A DNA stretch of 35,485 bases from Candidatus Nyctobacter psychrophilus (GTDB lineage Bacteria; Vulcanimicrobiota; Vulcanimicrobiia; Vulcanimicrobiales; Vulcanimicrobiaceae): positions 1 to 35,485 of the forward strand of contig JACRTY010000058.1 in the NCBI GenBank assembly GCA_014305025.1, given 5' to 3'. Made by a program: the position numbers and the translations under genes. Below the pieces are notes generated by a model. That model was given only the letters and a program-made list of their open reading frames with translations. It was not told where the DNA came from and made no database searches. Within the stretch, counting starts at the first letter, position 1; the number at the start of each line of letters is the position of its first letter. Of the stretch, positions 15,529 to 24,714 are shown piece by piece.

Positions 15529-16094
15529 CGTTCTTGGTGCTGGGCTCGTTCGACGAGGCGGCGGAGGAGGGCTCTTGCGCGGTGGAGCCGCGAGCGGACC
15601 GTGCCGATGGAGCAACCCATGATGTCCGCGATTTCTTGGTAGCTGTACTCTTCGATATCCGCGAGGATCACGACTTGCCGCTGGTCGGGGGAAAGTTGAG
15701 CAAGGGCCTTGGAGAGCGGCTCTCCGACTTGGCGCTCGACGTAGTCGTCGATGGGCGTGACGGCCAGGGGCCGCTGCCCGCCGAACTCCTGCGGGGCGTT
15801 GTCTTCGGGTAGCTCCTCCTGGTAACGCCCTTTTCGCCTGCGAAGTTCGTCCCTGTGCAGATTCGTGACGATTCGGTAGATCCACGAGAGGAAGGAGGTT
15901 CCCGGCACGAATGAGCGCCAGGCCCGATAGACGCGAATGAAGGCGTCCTGGGTGAGGTCGCGCGCGTCGGCCTCATTGCCGGTTAAGCGAAAGGCGAAAT
16001 TATAGGTCGCCTTGCCGTATTGGGTCATCGCCCGCTCCAAGAACGCGCTCTGCTCAGCCGTGGGCGGTTCGAGCGGTGTTCGGGGCGCACCCAT
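15525..16094 (-). CDS. ECF RNA polymerase sigma factor (RpoE-like)
   Basis: 189 residues. Region 2 is YNFAFRLTGNEADARDLTQD followed by AFIRVYRAWRSF and the WIYRIVTNLHRDELRRRK promoter-melting segment. Region 4 is LSPDQRQVVILADIEEYSYQ followed by EIADIMGCSIGTVRSRLHRA, a typical -35-recognition helix-turn-helix. No extra domains. First gene of a three-gene leftward operon with overlapping stops and starts, so it is presumably co-regulated with its anti-sigma factor. GGAAAG lies about 10 bases before the ATG. The 203-base gap to the divergent lipoprotein gene must hold its promoter; I could not identify a GGAAC-type autoregulated -35 with confidence. Confidence 0.93.
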   Translation of the reverse strand: MGAPRTPLEPPTAEQSAFLERAMTQYGKATYNFAFRLTGNEADARDLTQDAFIRVYRAWRSFVPGTSFLSWIYRIVTNLHRDELRRRKGRYQEELPEDNAPQEFGGQRPLAVTPIDDYVERQVGEPLSKALAQLSPDQRQVVILADIEEYSYQEIADIMGCSIGTVRSRLHRARALLRRLVERAQHQER

Positions 16095-16297
16095 TGCAGT
16101 TTACTTTCCGGCCATGCCGGCAAACCCCCGCGGCCGCTCGTCTGTGGCTTAAGCGCCCCTGCTCCAGCTTCCAAAACGACGATCGGTGCGCACCGGATCC
16201 AGCCGCGGATCGTTTGCAATAGAGACGGCGGCTTGCGCGGTCCACCCGGGCCAGCCCCGCCAAGGCACAGGCTACGGCTACGAGAGGCGAAGAACGT

Positions 16298-17533
16298 TTG
16301 AGAATGCCGACGGACGGCCGCAGCAACCGGCAGTTTTACCGGGTGCGATGGGTTGGCGCGGTGCTTTTCGCCTGCTTGTGCCTGGCGGCGTGCGGTGGCG
16401 GCGGCAGCACGCCGAGCCCCATACCTACGGCCGGTGTGGCCGGTGGCGGCGGTTCGTCGATCGATCAAATCGTCGCGGCGCATTATGCGGGAGGCTGGGG
16501 CGTCGAGCTTGCGATTTACAAGAACGGCACGCCGCTCTACGTGCACGGGTACGGACTGCGAGACCGCGGTCTGCCCGATTCTTTTGGCGGCCACGACTTC
16601 TGGGGCGTCCCGCAACCGGACAAGTTTTTCAACCTGCCGCGTGGTGCTTTCGTGCCCGACGCCGGCACGCTGTTCGACCTGGCCTCGGTGAGCAAAGAGT
16701 TTACCGCGGGAGCGATCCTGCTCTTACAACAAGACGGAAAACTGTCGGTGAACGACCCGCTCTCGAAATATTTTCCGACGTTACCCAATGCGAACGGCAT
16801 TCCGCTGTTGTACCTCTTGCAGCATCGCAGCGGGTTCGTCGATTACAATTCGTTCGGGCAGTATCCTGACTTCAGCTCCGCCTATAGCGCTTTCATGGCC
16901 GGCGGACAGACCAACTATCAGCCAATCGTCGATCTGCTGTCAACCTTTCCGCTCGACTTTGCCCCCGGCACGCGCTACGAGTACAGCAACACGAATTATC
17001 TGCTGCTCGGGCTGATCGTGGCGAAGGTCGCCGGAGAACCGCTCGGTCTTTTCTTGCAGCAGCGCATCTTCAGTCCGCTCGGCATGACGCAGACGCACCA
17101 GGGCTTTCCGCCGCCGCCCCTCGCTGATTTGGCGCTGGGGTATGCGGATTATGGCGCCGGAGCGCAACGCACGTACCAGCCCAATCTGCAATGGTTGGCC
17201 GGTCCCGGCGGCTTGACGTCGACGGTCGGCGATCTCGAGCGGTGGGATCGGGGCGTCCGCCAACCGGGCATCTTTACGCAAGCGTCGCTGACGCAAATGT
17301 TTACGCCGGGTCCGTTCCCGCAATCGTACGGCACGTACGCCGACGGCTGGTTCATTGCATCGTTGCAAGGTCATCCGTATATTTGGCACGACGGCGACGT
17401 TACGGGCTATCAGACCATGAATGCGACGTTCCCGAGCGACGGCATCGATATCATCATCCTGACGAACGACGGCTCGGGGCTCGATCCCTATTACATCATC
17501 CCGCAACTCTTTCCGCTCGCGCTTCGCATGTGA
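16298..17533 (+). CDS. Serine hydrolase lipoprotein, beta-lactamase/DD-peptidase family
   Basis: 411 residues. A signal peptide ends in a lipobox L-A-A-C (Cys32), followed by a Gly/Pro/Ser linker. The class C beta-lactamase-like fold has the catalytic S130-x-x-K133 (DLASVSKEF), the Tyr motif in YEYSNTNYLLLGL and the third element as HDGDVTGY. Family members include esterases, DD-peptidases and D-amino acid hydrolases, so antibiotic resistance is not implied. The TTG at 16298 is preferred over ATG at 16304 because GAGAGG lies at better spacing for it, though the two differ by two residues only. It is divergent from the sigma operon. Confidence 0.88.
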   Translation: MRMPTDGRSNRQFYRVRWVGAVLFACLCLAACGGGGSTPSPIPTAGVAGGGGSSIDQIVAAHYAGGWGVELAIYKNGTPLYVHGYGLRDRGLPDSFGGHDFWGVPQPDKFFNLPRGAFVPDAGTLFDLASVSKEFTAGAILLLQQDGKLSVNDPLSKYFPTLPNANGIPLLYLLQHRSGFVDYNSFGQYPDFSSAYSAFMAGGQTNYQPIVDLLSTFPLDFAPGTRYEYSNTNYLLLGLIVAKVAGEPLGLFLQQRIFSPLGMTQTHQGFPPPPLADLALGYADYGAGAQRTYQPNLQWLAGPGGLTSTVGDLERWDRGVRQPGIFTQASLTQMFTPGPFPQSYGTYADGWFIASLQGHPYIWHDGDVTGYQTMNATFPSDGIDIIILTNDGSGLDPYYIIPQLFPLALRM

Positions 17534-17558
17534 ACCGGCAGCAAAAACCGGCAGTGCC

Positions 17559-19847
17559 TTAAAACGGTGCCGTCAGGCGAATGTCGGCCCGGAAGCCTTC
17601 TCCCCATTGGGTCGTGTTGAAGCCGTTGTTGACTTTCAGCAAATAGTGCGTGTTCGTGAAGTTTTGAAAGTCGGCGGTGAACCCGAGCGCCGGCTTGCTG
17701 CCCCGTGCCGCATCCCGCCCGACCGACGCGTCGAACGTCAGAAACGGCGGCAGACGGCCTTCTCCGTTCTGAAATTGAATCGGGTAACCGGTACCATATT
17801 GCGGTTCGATGGTCGCGAAGAATTGACGGTCCGCCCCGAAGCGCTTCGTGTAGCCCAGGTCGGCTGAAAAGGTTTGGTCGTGATCTTCGGGGCCGAGCGT
17901 GATGTCGCTCGGATTCGTATCGGGCGGAAAGAGAAACGTGCTGCCCGAGATGCCGCCGGCCTTCGAGGCGGAGAACTGCGTCGAGAAGAAGAGCGAATCG
18001 CCGTTGCGCCAACGAGCGTCGACGCGGCCTTCGACGCCTTTTGCGATGCCGATCGTGTTGTTGAAGACCGCAAAGATCGGCGTGTTGGCGAGCTGGGTCG
18101 TGTCGAGCACGTTGGTCACGTCGCGCTTCCAGAAATTGATGGTTGCGCGTGCTCCGGGTGCGAACGTGTGCGCCAGCCCGAACTCATAATACGAATCGTT
18201 TTCCGGCTGCAAGTTATATGCGGGCAGTGCGCCCGCCGCATTGTCGCCCCCGAGCAGGACCGCGGCTTTGCGGGTATCTTCGAGAAACGGCGCGGCGTAG
18301 AGCCGGCCGAAGTAACCGTGCAGGACATCCTGCGGGTCCAGCTGACCATTGACTTCGATGCGCGGGCTCAATCGCGAGCCGCCCACGTAGCCCGTTGAGT
18401 GATCGTAGCGCAGTCCAGCCTGTACGGACACGTAATTGGTCGGCGTCCACTTGTCTTCGATGTAGGCGCCGAACTGCGACCCGCGCTGCGTGGCGTTATC
18501 GGTGAAGACTTGGGGAGCGCCCGGCACACCGTTGGCGTCGCTCGGTTGATACGTGATCGATTCGTTACCGGCAAAGTTTTCGACCGACTCATCGACGCCC
18601 GCTTTGATGGCGTTGGGACCGAATACGTGAAAGTGGGAGAGACGCAGACCTTCGAAATTCGAATGCCGGTCTTGGCGCAGGCCGTCGAGCCCCCCGGCAA
18701 GATCGTTCGGCACGTCGCCGAGATAGCGGACGCGGTCGTAGCGGTACCAGGGAACGATTTGCGTGAACGCATTACCATTCGCCGCGTTGCTCGTGTAGAC
18801 CAGGTTGAAGATATTGTCGTACTCGTGCTGCACGTCGTCGGTTCCGGGCGGCACGCTCAGCGGATCGTTCGGATCCGCTGAGTTGGTGTTGATTGGAATC
18901 TGAAACGTTGCGTCGTTGTTCGAGGCGTCGAACGAGAGCGTGTCATGCGCGCCGACGTTCGTGATCGTGCGAAAGAATTGGTTGGACTGGTTGGAGTGGT
19001 CGTGAATCGGATCGAACGTCGGGGAATCGATGCCGCGGTTGGTGCGCTCTTCGTTTGCGTTGAGGAACAGGCGCGTCCGGCCCAGCGTGAACGACTCGGC
19101 CAGCGACGTCTGCGCGTCGCCGTAGGAACCGATCCCGGCCGTCAGCGAGCCTTCTGCCCGTGCGCTCAGATTCTGCCGATGACTGATGATGTTGACGACG
19201 GCGCCTTGCCGCGAGCCGCCGAACTCGGCCGGGAACGCCCCGGTAAAGACTTCGAGGGAATCGATCGTCCGCGGATCGATGACCTCGCTGAAGTTCGACG
19301 TCGTGCCAACCGGCAGCGGCACGCCGTCGAGCTCATAGGTGAGGCCGTGAAAACCATGAGCCACCGGCTCGTCGTACGAGAAGCGGACGATCCCGGGGAA
19401 GGTTTCGATGACGCGGTCGAGGCTCTGGTTCTGCGGTAAGGTGGCAAGCTGCGCGCGGCCGACCGAATTGACCGAGACGGGATTGGCTGCGGGGCCCTTT
19501 ACCAGGCCGGCCTGCGTACGGCCGATCGTGCGCAGTCCGAGATCGATCGGAAGGCTGACGATGGAACCGCTTTGGACGTCGACCGGCTCGGTGAAGTCTA
19601 CGTTGCCCGCATGGTGCGCGAGCAGCGTGTAACGCCCGAAGGGCACGCGCCCGAGCGAGAATGTTCCATCGGGGCCGGTCGTCGCCGACAGCGACGTTCC
19701 CTCGCCGCGCAGCGTGACGACGGCTCCTTGAGCCGGTTTACCCCCGGCCGTGATCGTGCCCCGCACAAGTCCGGCCGTATCGGCAAATGCCGGGCCCGCT
19801 ACGGAAAGGAAGGCAGTGGCGCAAAGCGCCGCGATAAAGCTACGCAC
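17559..19847 (-). CDS. TonB-dependent receptor with carboxypeptidase-regulatory N-terminal domain
   Basis: 762 residues. A signal peptide (VRSFIAALCATAFLSVAGPA) is followed by a carboxypeptidase-regulatory-like beta sandwich (GLVRGTITAGGKPAQGAVVT ... GPDGTFSLGRVPFGRYTLLA, about 27-100). A plug domain follows (SLDRVIETFPGIVRFSYDEP, then RTIDSLEVFTGAFPAEFGGS) and then a beta-barrel ending in ADIRLTAPF. It should import a large substrate through the outer membrane with TonB energy; the ligand is unknown. I chose GTG at 19847 because AGGAGG sits 6 bases upstream and the signal peptide begins there; longer forms add unrelated sequence. It stands convergent to the lipoprotein gene with a 25-base gap. 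Confidence 0.9.
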   Translation of the reverse strand: MRSFIAALCATAFLSVAGPAFADTAGLVRGTITAGGKPAQGAVVTLRGEGTSLSATTGPDGTFSLGRVPFGRYTLLAHHAGNVDFTEPVDVQSGSIVSLPIDLGLRTIGRTQAGLVKGPAANPVSVNSVGRAQLATLPQNQSLDRVIETFPGIVRFSYDEPVAHGFHGLTYELDGVPLPVGTTSNFSEVIDPRTIDSLEVFTGAFPAEFGGSRQGAVVNIISHRQNLSARAEGSLTAGIGSYGDAQTSLAESFTLGRTRLFLNANEERTNRGIDSPTFDPIHDHSNQSNQFFRTITNVGAHDTLSFDASNNDATFQIPINTNSADPNDPLSVPPGTDDVQHEYDNIFNLVYTSNAANGNAFTQIVPWYRYDRVRYLGDVPNDLAGGLDGLRQDRHSNFEGLRLSHFHVFGPNAIKAGVDESVENFAGNESITYQPSDANGVPGAPQVFTDNATQRGSQFGAYIEDKWTPTNYVSVQAGLRYDHSTGYVGGSRLSPRIEVNGQLDPQDVLHGYFGRLYAAPFLEDTRKAAVLLGGDNAAGALPAYNLQPENDSYYEFGLAHTFAPGARATINFWKRDVTNVLDTTQLANTPIFAVFNNTIGIAKGVEGRVDARWRNGDSLFFSTQFSASKAGGISGSTFLFPPDTNPSDITLGPEDHDQTFSADLGYTKRFGADRQFFATIEPQYGTGYPIQFQNGEGRLPPFLTFDASVGRDAARGSKPALGFTADFQNFTNTHYLLKVNNGFNTTQWGEGFRADIRLTAPF

Positions 19848-19853
19848 GGAAGA

Positions 19854-19859
19854 CCTCCT
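19854..19859 (-). promoter_or_regulatory. Ribosome-binding site fixing the TonB receptor start
   Basis: A perfect AGGAGG on the leftward strand, 6 bases before GTG 19847. It outranks any upstream in-frame start, none of which has a comparable site, and places the signal peptide at the exact N-terminus. Confidence 0.85.
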
Positions 19860-19860
19860 G

Positions 19861-20056
19861 AAAACGATCGCTGGCTGAGCCGGCACGCCGGCTGCGAGTC
19901 GGACCTCAGGGACGCTCTCCATGCTTGGCCCGGGCGAAGCCGTCGGCCGCGGCGGGTAGCCGCGTCGGCGCATACTGCTGCCCGAAAGGCGTTTTACAGG
20001 GTTTCGGCCGCCGCGAGCGACGTCACCGAAACGCGCTGCGTATTAGCGGAAGAGCG
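19861..20056 (-). promoter_or_regulatory. Structured leader of the TonB receptor gene
   Basis: On the leftward strand, GTTTCGG (20032-20026) can pair with CCGAAAC (20007-20001). The overlapping GCGTTT (20034-20029) can instead pair with AAACGC (19994-19989), and the CCGAAA can instead pair with a second TTTCGG (19987-19982). These pairings exclude one another. A very GC-rich segment follows up to the ribosome-binding site. This could be an attenuator or unknown riboswitch. I looked for a cobalamin riboswitch, common before TonB receptors, and did not find its core. Confidence 0.35.
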
Positions 20057-20584
20057 TCACGCGTAGAACGGTGGCGCTCTGCCTCGGGCATCGCCGCCGG
20101 CGAGCCGGCAGCGGAACAGCAGCCGATGGCCATCGCAGCAAAATGCCGGCGCGACGCCAGGGATCCGAACGGTGCCCGCTAGCCGCGCAAGCGCCCGTCC
20201 CGAAGCGGCCAGCATCCCCGAAACCAGATGGAATAGCCCGGCAACGACCGTTGCCGCGACGACGACGGCGAGCACGACGGCGGTGCCGCCCGCAAAGGGC
20301 GCATGGCCCTCGCTCAGTTCGATGAGGCCGTAAGCCCCCAGGCCGCCGAGCGCAAGGACCGCAGGCATCGCGCGCTCACTGCCTAGGCGGCCGGCCTCCG
20401 GGCGGAGGGCCGCCGCATACAGCGCCGCAAGTCCGGCCAGCCCCAACGTTGCGCCCAACGTCCCGAAGAGCGAAGCGGCGTGGGCACCGGCCGGAAGGTG
20501 CTGCGCGCCGAAGCGGAGCCCGTGCGCCAGAACGGCGACCAAGACCGTAAGCGGTAGCCAAACCCCGAGGCGGCACCTCACCAT
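20057..20584 (-). CDS. Small membrane protein upstream of the TonB receptor
   Basis: 175 residues from ATG 20584. It has about five hydrophobic stretches: LGVWLPLTVLVAVLAHGL, AASLFGTLGATLGLAGLAAL, RAMPAVLALGGLGAYGLIEL, GGTAVVLAVVVAATVVAGLF, and part of GLFHLVSGMLAASG. His residues occur in and between helices (LAHGLRFGAQH, LSEGH, GLFHL), and the C-terminus holds CCDGH and a further Cys. I recognise no family. On the same strand and just upstream of the TonB receptor, it may be part of the same uptake or sensing system; the metal-ligand-like His and Cys are only suggestive. Upstream in-frame extension overlaps a divergent gene and was dropped. Confidence 0.6.
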   Translation of the reverse strand: MVRCRLGVWLPLTVLVAVLAHGLRFGAQHLPAGAHAASLFGTLGATLGLAGLAALYAAALRPEAGRLGSERAMPAVLALGGLGAYGLIELSEGHAPFAGGTAVVLAVVVAATVVAGLFHLVSGMLAASGRALARLAGTVRIPGVAPAFCCDGHRLLFRCRLAGGDARGRAPPFYA

Positions 20585-20648
20585 GTCAAGGCCACCGTTC
20601 GCCTCGCGGCCCCGGCCCTCCCGGGCCCGAATCCTCCAAGGGACGGGC

Positions 20649-21239
20649 ATGGGCGCTGCGAACACAGCCCGCCCCATGCAGCCCCTTGCCGCGACACGGA
20701 TTCCCAGTGAAGCGTCCGATGAAGTCGGTCTCATCATCGCCTTGCTCGTGCGTTTTCCGCAAATCGCGACGATCGTCTCGCATCCCGCAAACGGCACGCT
20801 CGTCCTCTCCTTTGCCGTCCGCTCCAAACTCGACCGCCGGATCGGCGCCGAACTGCGCGAATCCATTTCCGAGCACGTCCGCTCGCTCTTAGAGCTCCGC
20901 CGCGAACGTCACGATGCACTCGGCGTGGCCTGCGAGAGCGACGAAGCGCTGGGGTTCGTTCGCATCACCCGCGACGTGCGCAGCTTTTCGCGCGAGGAGT
21001 TGCTGCTGCTCGTCGCGCTGTTGTCGGACCGTTTCGGTGCAGCCTTAGTGCAGAGTCCGCCTTCTGCCGACGAACCGCCGGAAGAAGAGACCGCGGTCGA
21101 CGATCTGATCGAGTATGCGATCGAAGCCTTCCGGGAACCCGGCCAGCAACGTAGCCTCGTCGGCTTCCGGGAAGAGAAGCGCGTCTTGGTGTACTTCGTG
21201 AAGTCGCGTAAGAAGGCCAAAGCACGCGCGCGCCCGTGA
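20649..21239 (+). CDS. Conserved-looking hypothetical protein
   Basis: 196 residues from ATG 20649. Two balanced alpha/beta segments are visible: GLIIALLVRFPQIATIVSHP with NGTLVLSFAVRSKLDRRIGA, and ALGFVRITRDVRSFSREELL with LLVALLSDRFGAALVQ. Then come an acidic linker (DEPPEEETAVDDLIEYAIEA) and a basic end (VYFVKSRKKAKARARP). No signal or membrane segment. The composition suits a cytoplasmic, possibly nucleic-acid-binding protein. It lies 15 bases before the PHP gene, which suggests an operon. I cannot name the family; a start at the second Met (20676) is possible. Confidence 0.7.
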   Translation: MGAANTARPMQPLAATRIPSEASDEVGLIIALLVRFPQIATIVSHPANGTLVLSFAVRSKLDRRIGAELRESISEHVRSLLELRRERHDALGVACESDEALGFVRITRDVRSFSREELLLLVALLSDRFGAALVQSPPSADEPPEEETAVDDLIEYAIEAFREPGQQRSLVGFREEKRVLVYFVKSRKKAKARARP

Positions 21240-21254
21240 CCTCATAAGGGACCC

Positions 21255-22064
21255 ATGCTCGTCGATTTCCATTCCCATACGCTCGAGAGTGACGGAACGC
21301 TCGAGCCGGCCGAACTTGCCGCTCTCATGCGGAAGCGGGGCGTGTCGATTTTCTCCGTCACCGATCACGATGCGCTCGGGGCCTATCCGCGGCTCGGCGA
21401 CGCGGCCGCGCACGCGACGGTCGTCAGCGGCATCGAACTCAATACCACCTATCGCGGCAGCGAGGTCCACGTCCTTGGTTACGGGTTCCCGCTCGATGCC
21501 GCCGAGATCGGCACGGCCATTGCCGAAAACCGCAACCATCGCGAGGCGCGCGCTCAGCAGATGGTCGATCAACTCAACGCGGCTGGTATCGACCTAGCCT
21601 TCGATGCCGTGCGCGCGGAGGCGGGCAACGAACGCTCCGCGCTCGGCCGCCCGCACGTCGCCCGCGCGCTGGTTCGTGCGGGTTATGCGAGCGACATCGA
21701 CAACGCGTTTCGCACCTTGCTCGTCCCCGGCAAGCCCGGATACGTGCCGCAACTGTACATGCGGCCGCAGGACGCCGTTTCGGTCATCGCGCGTGCCGGC
21801 GGAGTTGCCGTGCTCGCCCACCCGGGTCGTCTCAAAGATGAATCGATCATCGAGGAGTTGGTCGCTGCAGGGCTCGCCGGCATCGAAGCGTTTTATCCGC
21901 GTCACGATCCGAGTCAAGTCGCGCACTTTCGAGAACTCGCCGTCAGCTACGGTTTGGTGATGACGGCGGGCTCCGATTTCCACGACCCCACCTATAATGA
22001 ACGCGGCGTCGGCATGGAAGTGGAACGCGAGGACATCGCGCCGTTTCTGGACCTGGTCTTATAA
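21255..22064 (+). CDS. PHP-domain metal-dependent phosphoesterase (TrpH/YciV-like)
   Basis: 269 residues. PHP metal-binding motifs appear in order: DFHSHTLESDG (residues 4-14), SVTDHDALGAY (about 35-45), GIELNTTYRG, RPHVARAL, LAHPGRLKDE (about 194-203) and TAGSDFHDP near the end. This is the trinuclear metal site of the PHP family, close to YciV/RNase AM-type 3',5'-nucleoside bisphosphate phosphatases and 5'-3' exoribonucleases. The exact substrate cannot be set from sequence. The ATG at 21255 follows AAGGGA. The length is normal and all motifs are intact. Confidence 0.9.
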   Translation: MLVDFHSHTLESDGTLEPAELAALMRKRGVSIFSVTDHDALGAYPRLGDAAAHATVVSGIELNTTYRGSEVHVLGYGFPLDAAEIGTAIAENRNHREARAQQMVDQLNAAGIDLAFDAVRAEAGNERSALGRPHVARALVRAGYASDIDNAFRTLLVPGKPGYVPQLYMRPQDAVSVIARAGGVAVLAHPGRLKDESIIEELVAAGLAGIEAFYPRHDPSQVAHFRELAVSYGLVMTAGSDFHDPTYNERGVGMEVEREDIAPFLDLVL

Positions 22065-22130
22065 TCTCGTCGTCATCGCCTGGCCGGCGCGCGTCGCCGA
22101 TGCGGTTACGCCCGGTAAACGGCTAAAGCA

Positions 22131-22664
22131 CTACGCGGCGACGAAGCTCGAGGGGTAAGCCGGGTTTCGACGCAGCGCTTCGGCGAGCAGCGCGACGTGG
22201 GTCGTTTCGACGCCGAGAATCGACGCCGCGGTTTTTGCGTAGTCGCGGTTTCTGTAGGTTGCGACAGGGGCGAGATGAACGTCGGCCAGCATGCGCTCGA
22301 TCGTGTACGCGAAGCCGAGTACGTCGATTTCGGCGTGCAGCGGGGGGGTGTCGAGCGGCGCAACGTCTTCGGGCGCCTGGCGCCCGGCACTGGTAAACGC
22401 GGCGATAAGGGCATCGCGATGCGCGCTGTGGTCGGCGAGGAAGCCGTTGAGCACGGCCAGTACGGATGCGGACACGATGCCGGTCGCGGCCGCATCGGTG
22501 TACGCCTTCACGGCGGCGCGTTCCAGGGCCAGTTCGTTGCCCAGTGACGTGACGTCAGCCGAATCGATGCCGCCGGCGGCAACGGTACAGTGCGTCAACA
22601 GGGGAGCCGCGAGACCAACGGCGGCGGCAGCGCCCAGCGCTTGCGCGCGAGTAAAAGTGGACAT
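22131..22664 (-). CDS. Exported ferritin-like domain protein
   Basis: 177 residues. A hydrophobic N-terminus (TRAQALGAAAAVGLAAPLLT) resembles a degenerate Tat or Sec signal. A four-helix ferritin-like bundle follows, with carboxylate/His pairs in LALERAAVKAYTDA (about 47-60), LADHSAHRDALIAAF (about 75-90), YTIERMLADVHLAP (about 120-133) and GVETTHVALLAEAL (about 150-163). This is the pattern of the Ferritin_2 (DUF4439-like) group. The role is unknown; metal or peroxide handling in the periplasm is plausible. It is convergent with the PHP gene. Confidence 0.8.
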   Translation of the reverse strand: MSTFTRAQALGAAAAVGLAAPLLTHCTVAAGGIDSADVTSLGNELALERAAVKAYTDAAATGIVSASVLAVLNGFLADHSAHRDALIAAFTSAGRQAPEDVAPLDTPPLHAEIDVLGFAYTIERMLADVHLAPVATYRNRDYAKTAASILGVETTHVALLAEALRRNPAYPSSFVAA

Positions 22665-22719
22665 CGCATGGCACTAGACCGCCGGGAGGCCGTGACCCTT
22701 CCACGGGCGCCCTCACACT

Positions 22720-23340
22720 TTACGGCTTGGCAAGCGCACGCTGGGTCGCGACGCGAACCTGCTCGATAAGGGGCGCCGTCGTGCTCTCGAAGCGTTGGAG
22801 TTGGCGTTCGCCGCGCGCGATCAGCTCCCGGTCGTGGATATAGCGGTAATTGACGCGAACGTTGAAGGCGCACGCGGACAGCCCCGCGGCGGCAAAGTCG
22901 GCAGCGCATCCCAGATCGCTCGCTAAGTGGGGGTTGCCCAGTTCGAGTGCGCGCGCCGCTAGGGCGGCGACGTCCGCTGCGAGCCTGGCGGCGCGGAGCG
23001 GCGCCGCTGCTGCCTCGGCGAGAGCGGCTTGCACGGCTGCTGCACGCTTATCGCCCTCGGGCTGACTCTCGCGCGGTAGCGCCGACGCCGCCACCACTCG
23101 GCCGAACGCCGCTTCGTCGTCACTGCGCGCGACCAGCATCTGAACGCGCATGGCGTCGGCTTTCGCGATCAGGTCGTCGGCGAGCGACGTTTTAGCGGCG
23201 TATTTTTGGTTGTCACGCGTGATGCGAGCCACCATCGCGACCAAGGCTGCACCGAGGGCTACGACAACCGTCGCAGCGCTGCCGCCGCCGGGCGTCGGTG
23301 CGCTGGACGCAAGCGTCTCGAGATAGGTCTCCAACTCCAC
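22720..23340 (-). CDS. Cyclodeaminase/cyclohydrolase family protein (FTCD C-domain, FchA-like)
   Basis: 206 residues from GTG 23340. It starts VELETYLETLASSAPTPGGG SA in two parts, the conserved PTPGGGS motif of formiminotetrahydrofolate cyclodeaminase and FchA-type methenyl-THF cyclohydrolases. The remainder is an all-alpha bundle (GAALVAMVARITRDNQKYAA ... GNPHLASDLGCAADFAAAGL ... NVRVNYRYIHD). Either activity interconverts one-carbon tetrahydrofolates. It is divergent from ahcY-metK, so the region as a whole is a one-carbon/methyl-cycle cluster. The start is uncertain: no strong ribosome-binding site is visible and the frame is open further upstream. Confidence 0.85.
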   Translation of the reverse strand: MELETYLETLASSAPTPGGGSAATVVVALGAALVAMVARITRDNQKYAAKTSLADDLIAKADAMRVQMLVARSDDEAAFGRVVAASALPRESQPEGDKRAAAVQAALAEAAAAPLRAARLAADVAALAARALELGNPHLASDLGCAADFAAAGLSACAFNVRVNYRYIHDRELIARGERQLQRFESTTAPLIEQVRVATQRALAKP

Positions 23341-23413
23341 GCTGGGGAGTTCGCACGACGCTCGTCGAAACTTGTTTGGATCGCTTTCGATTGTTTCAAA
23401 GATCAGCGAGTGA

Positions 23414-24712
<1,299 letters not shown>

Positions 24713-24714
24713 CG

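Noticed and set aside
16298..17533. Antibiotic-resistance beta-lactamase
   Set aside because: The fold and catalytic motifs match the broad class C-like serine hydrolase family, which is mostly esterases and peptidases. The long lipoprotein form gives no support for a resistance role.
19861..20056. Cobalamin riboswitch before the TonB receptor
   Set aside because: Hairpins and a sequence near the ribosome-binding site partly resemble the B12 box, but the conserved GGGAA/GGTG core and a proper B12 box in the right order are absent.
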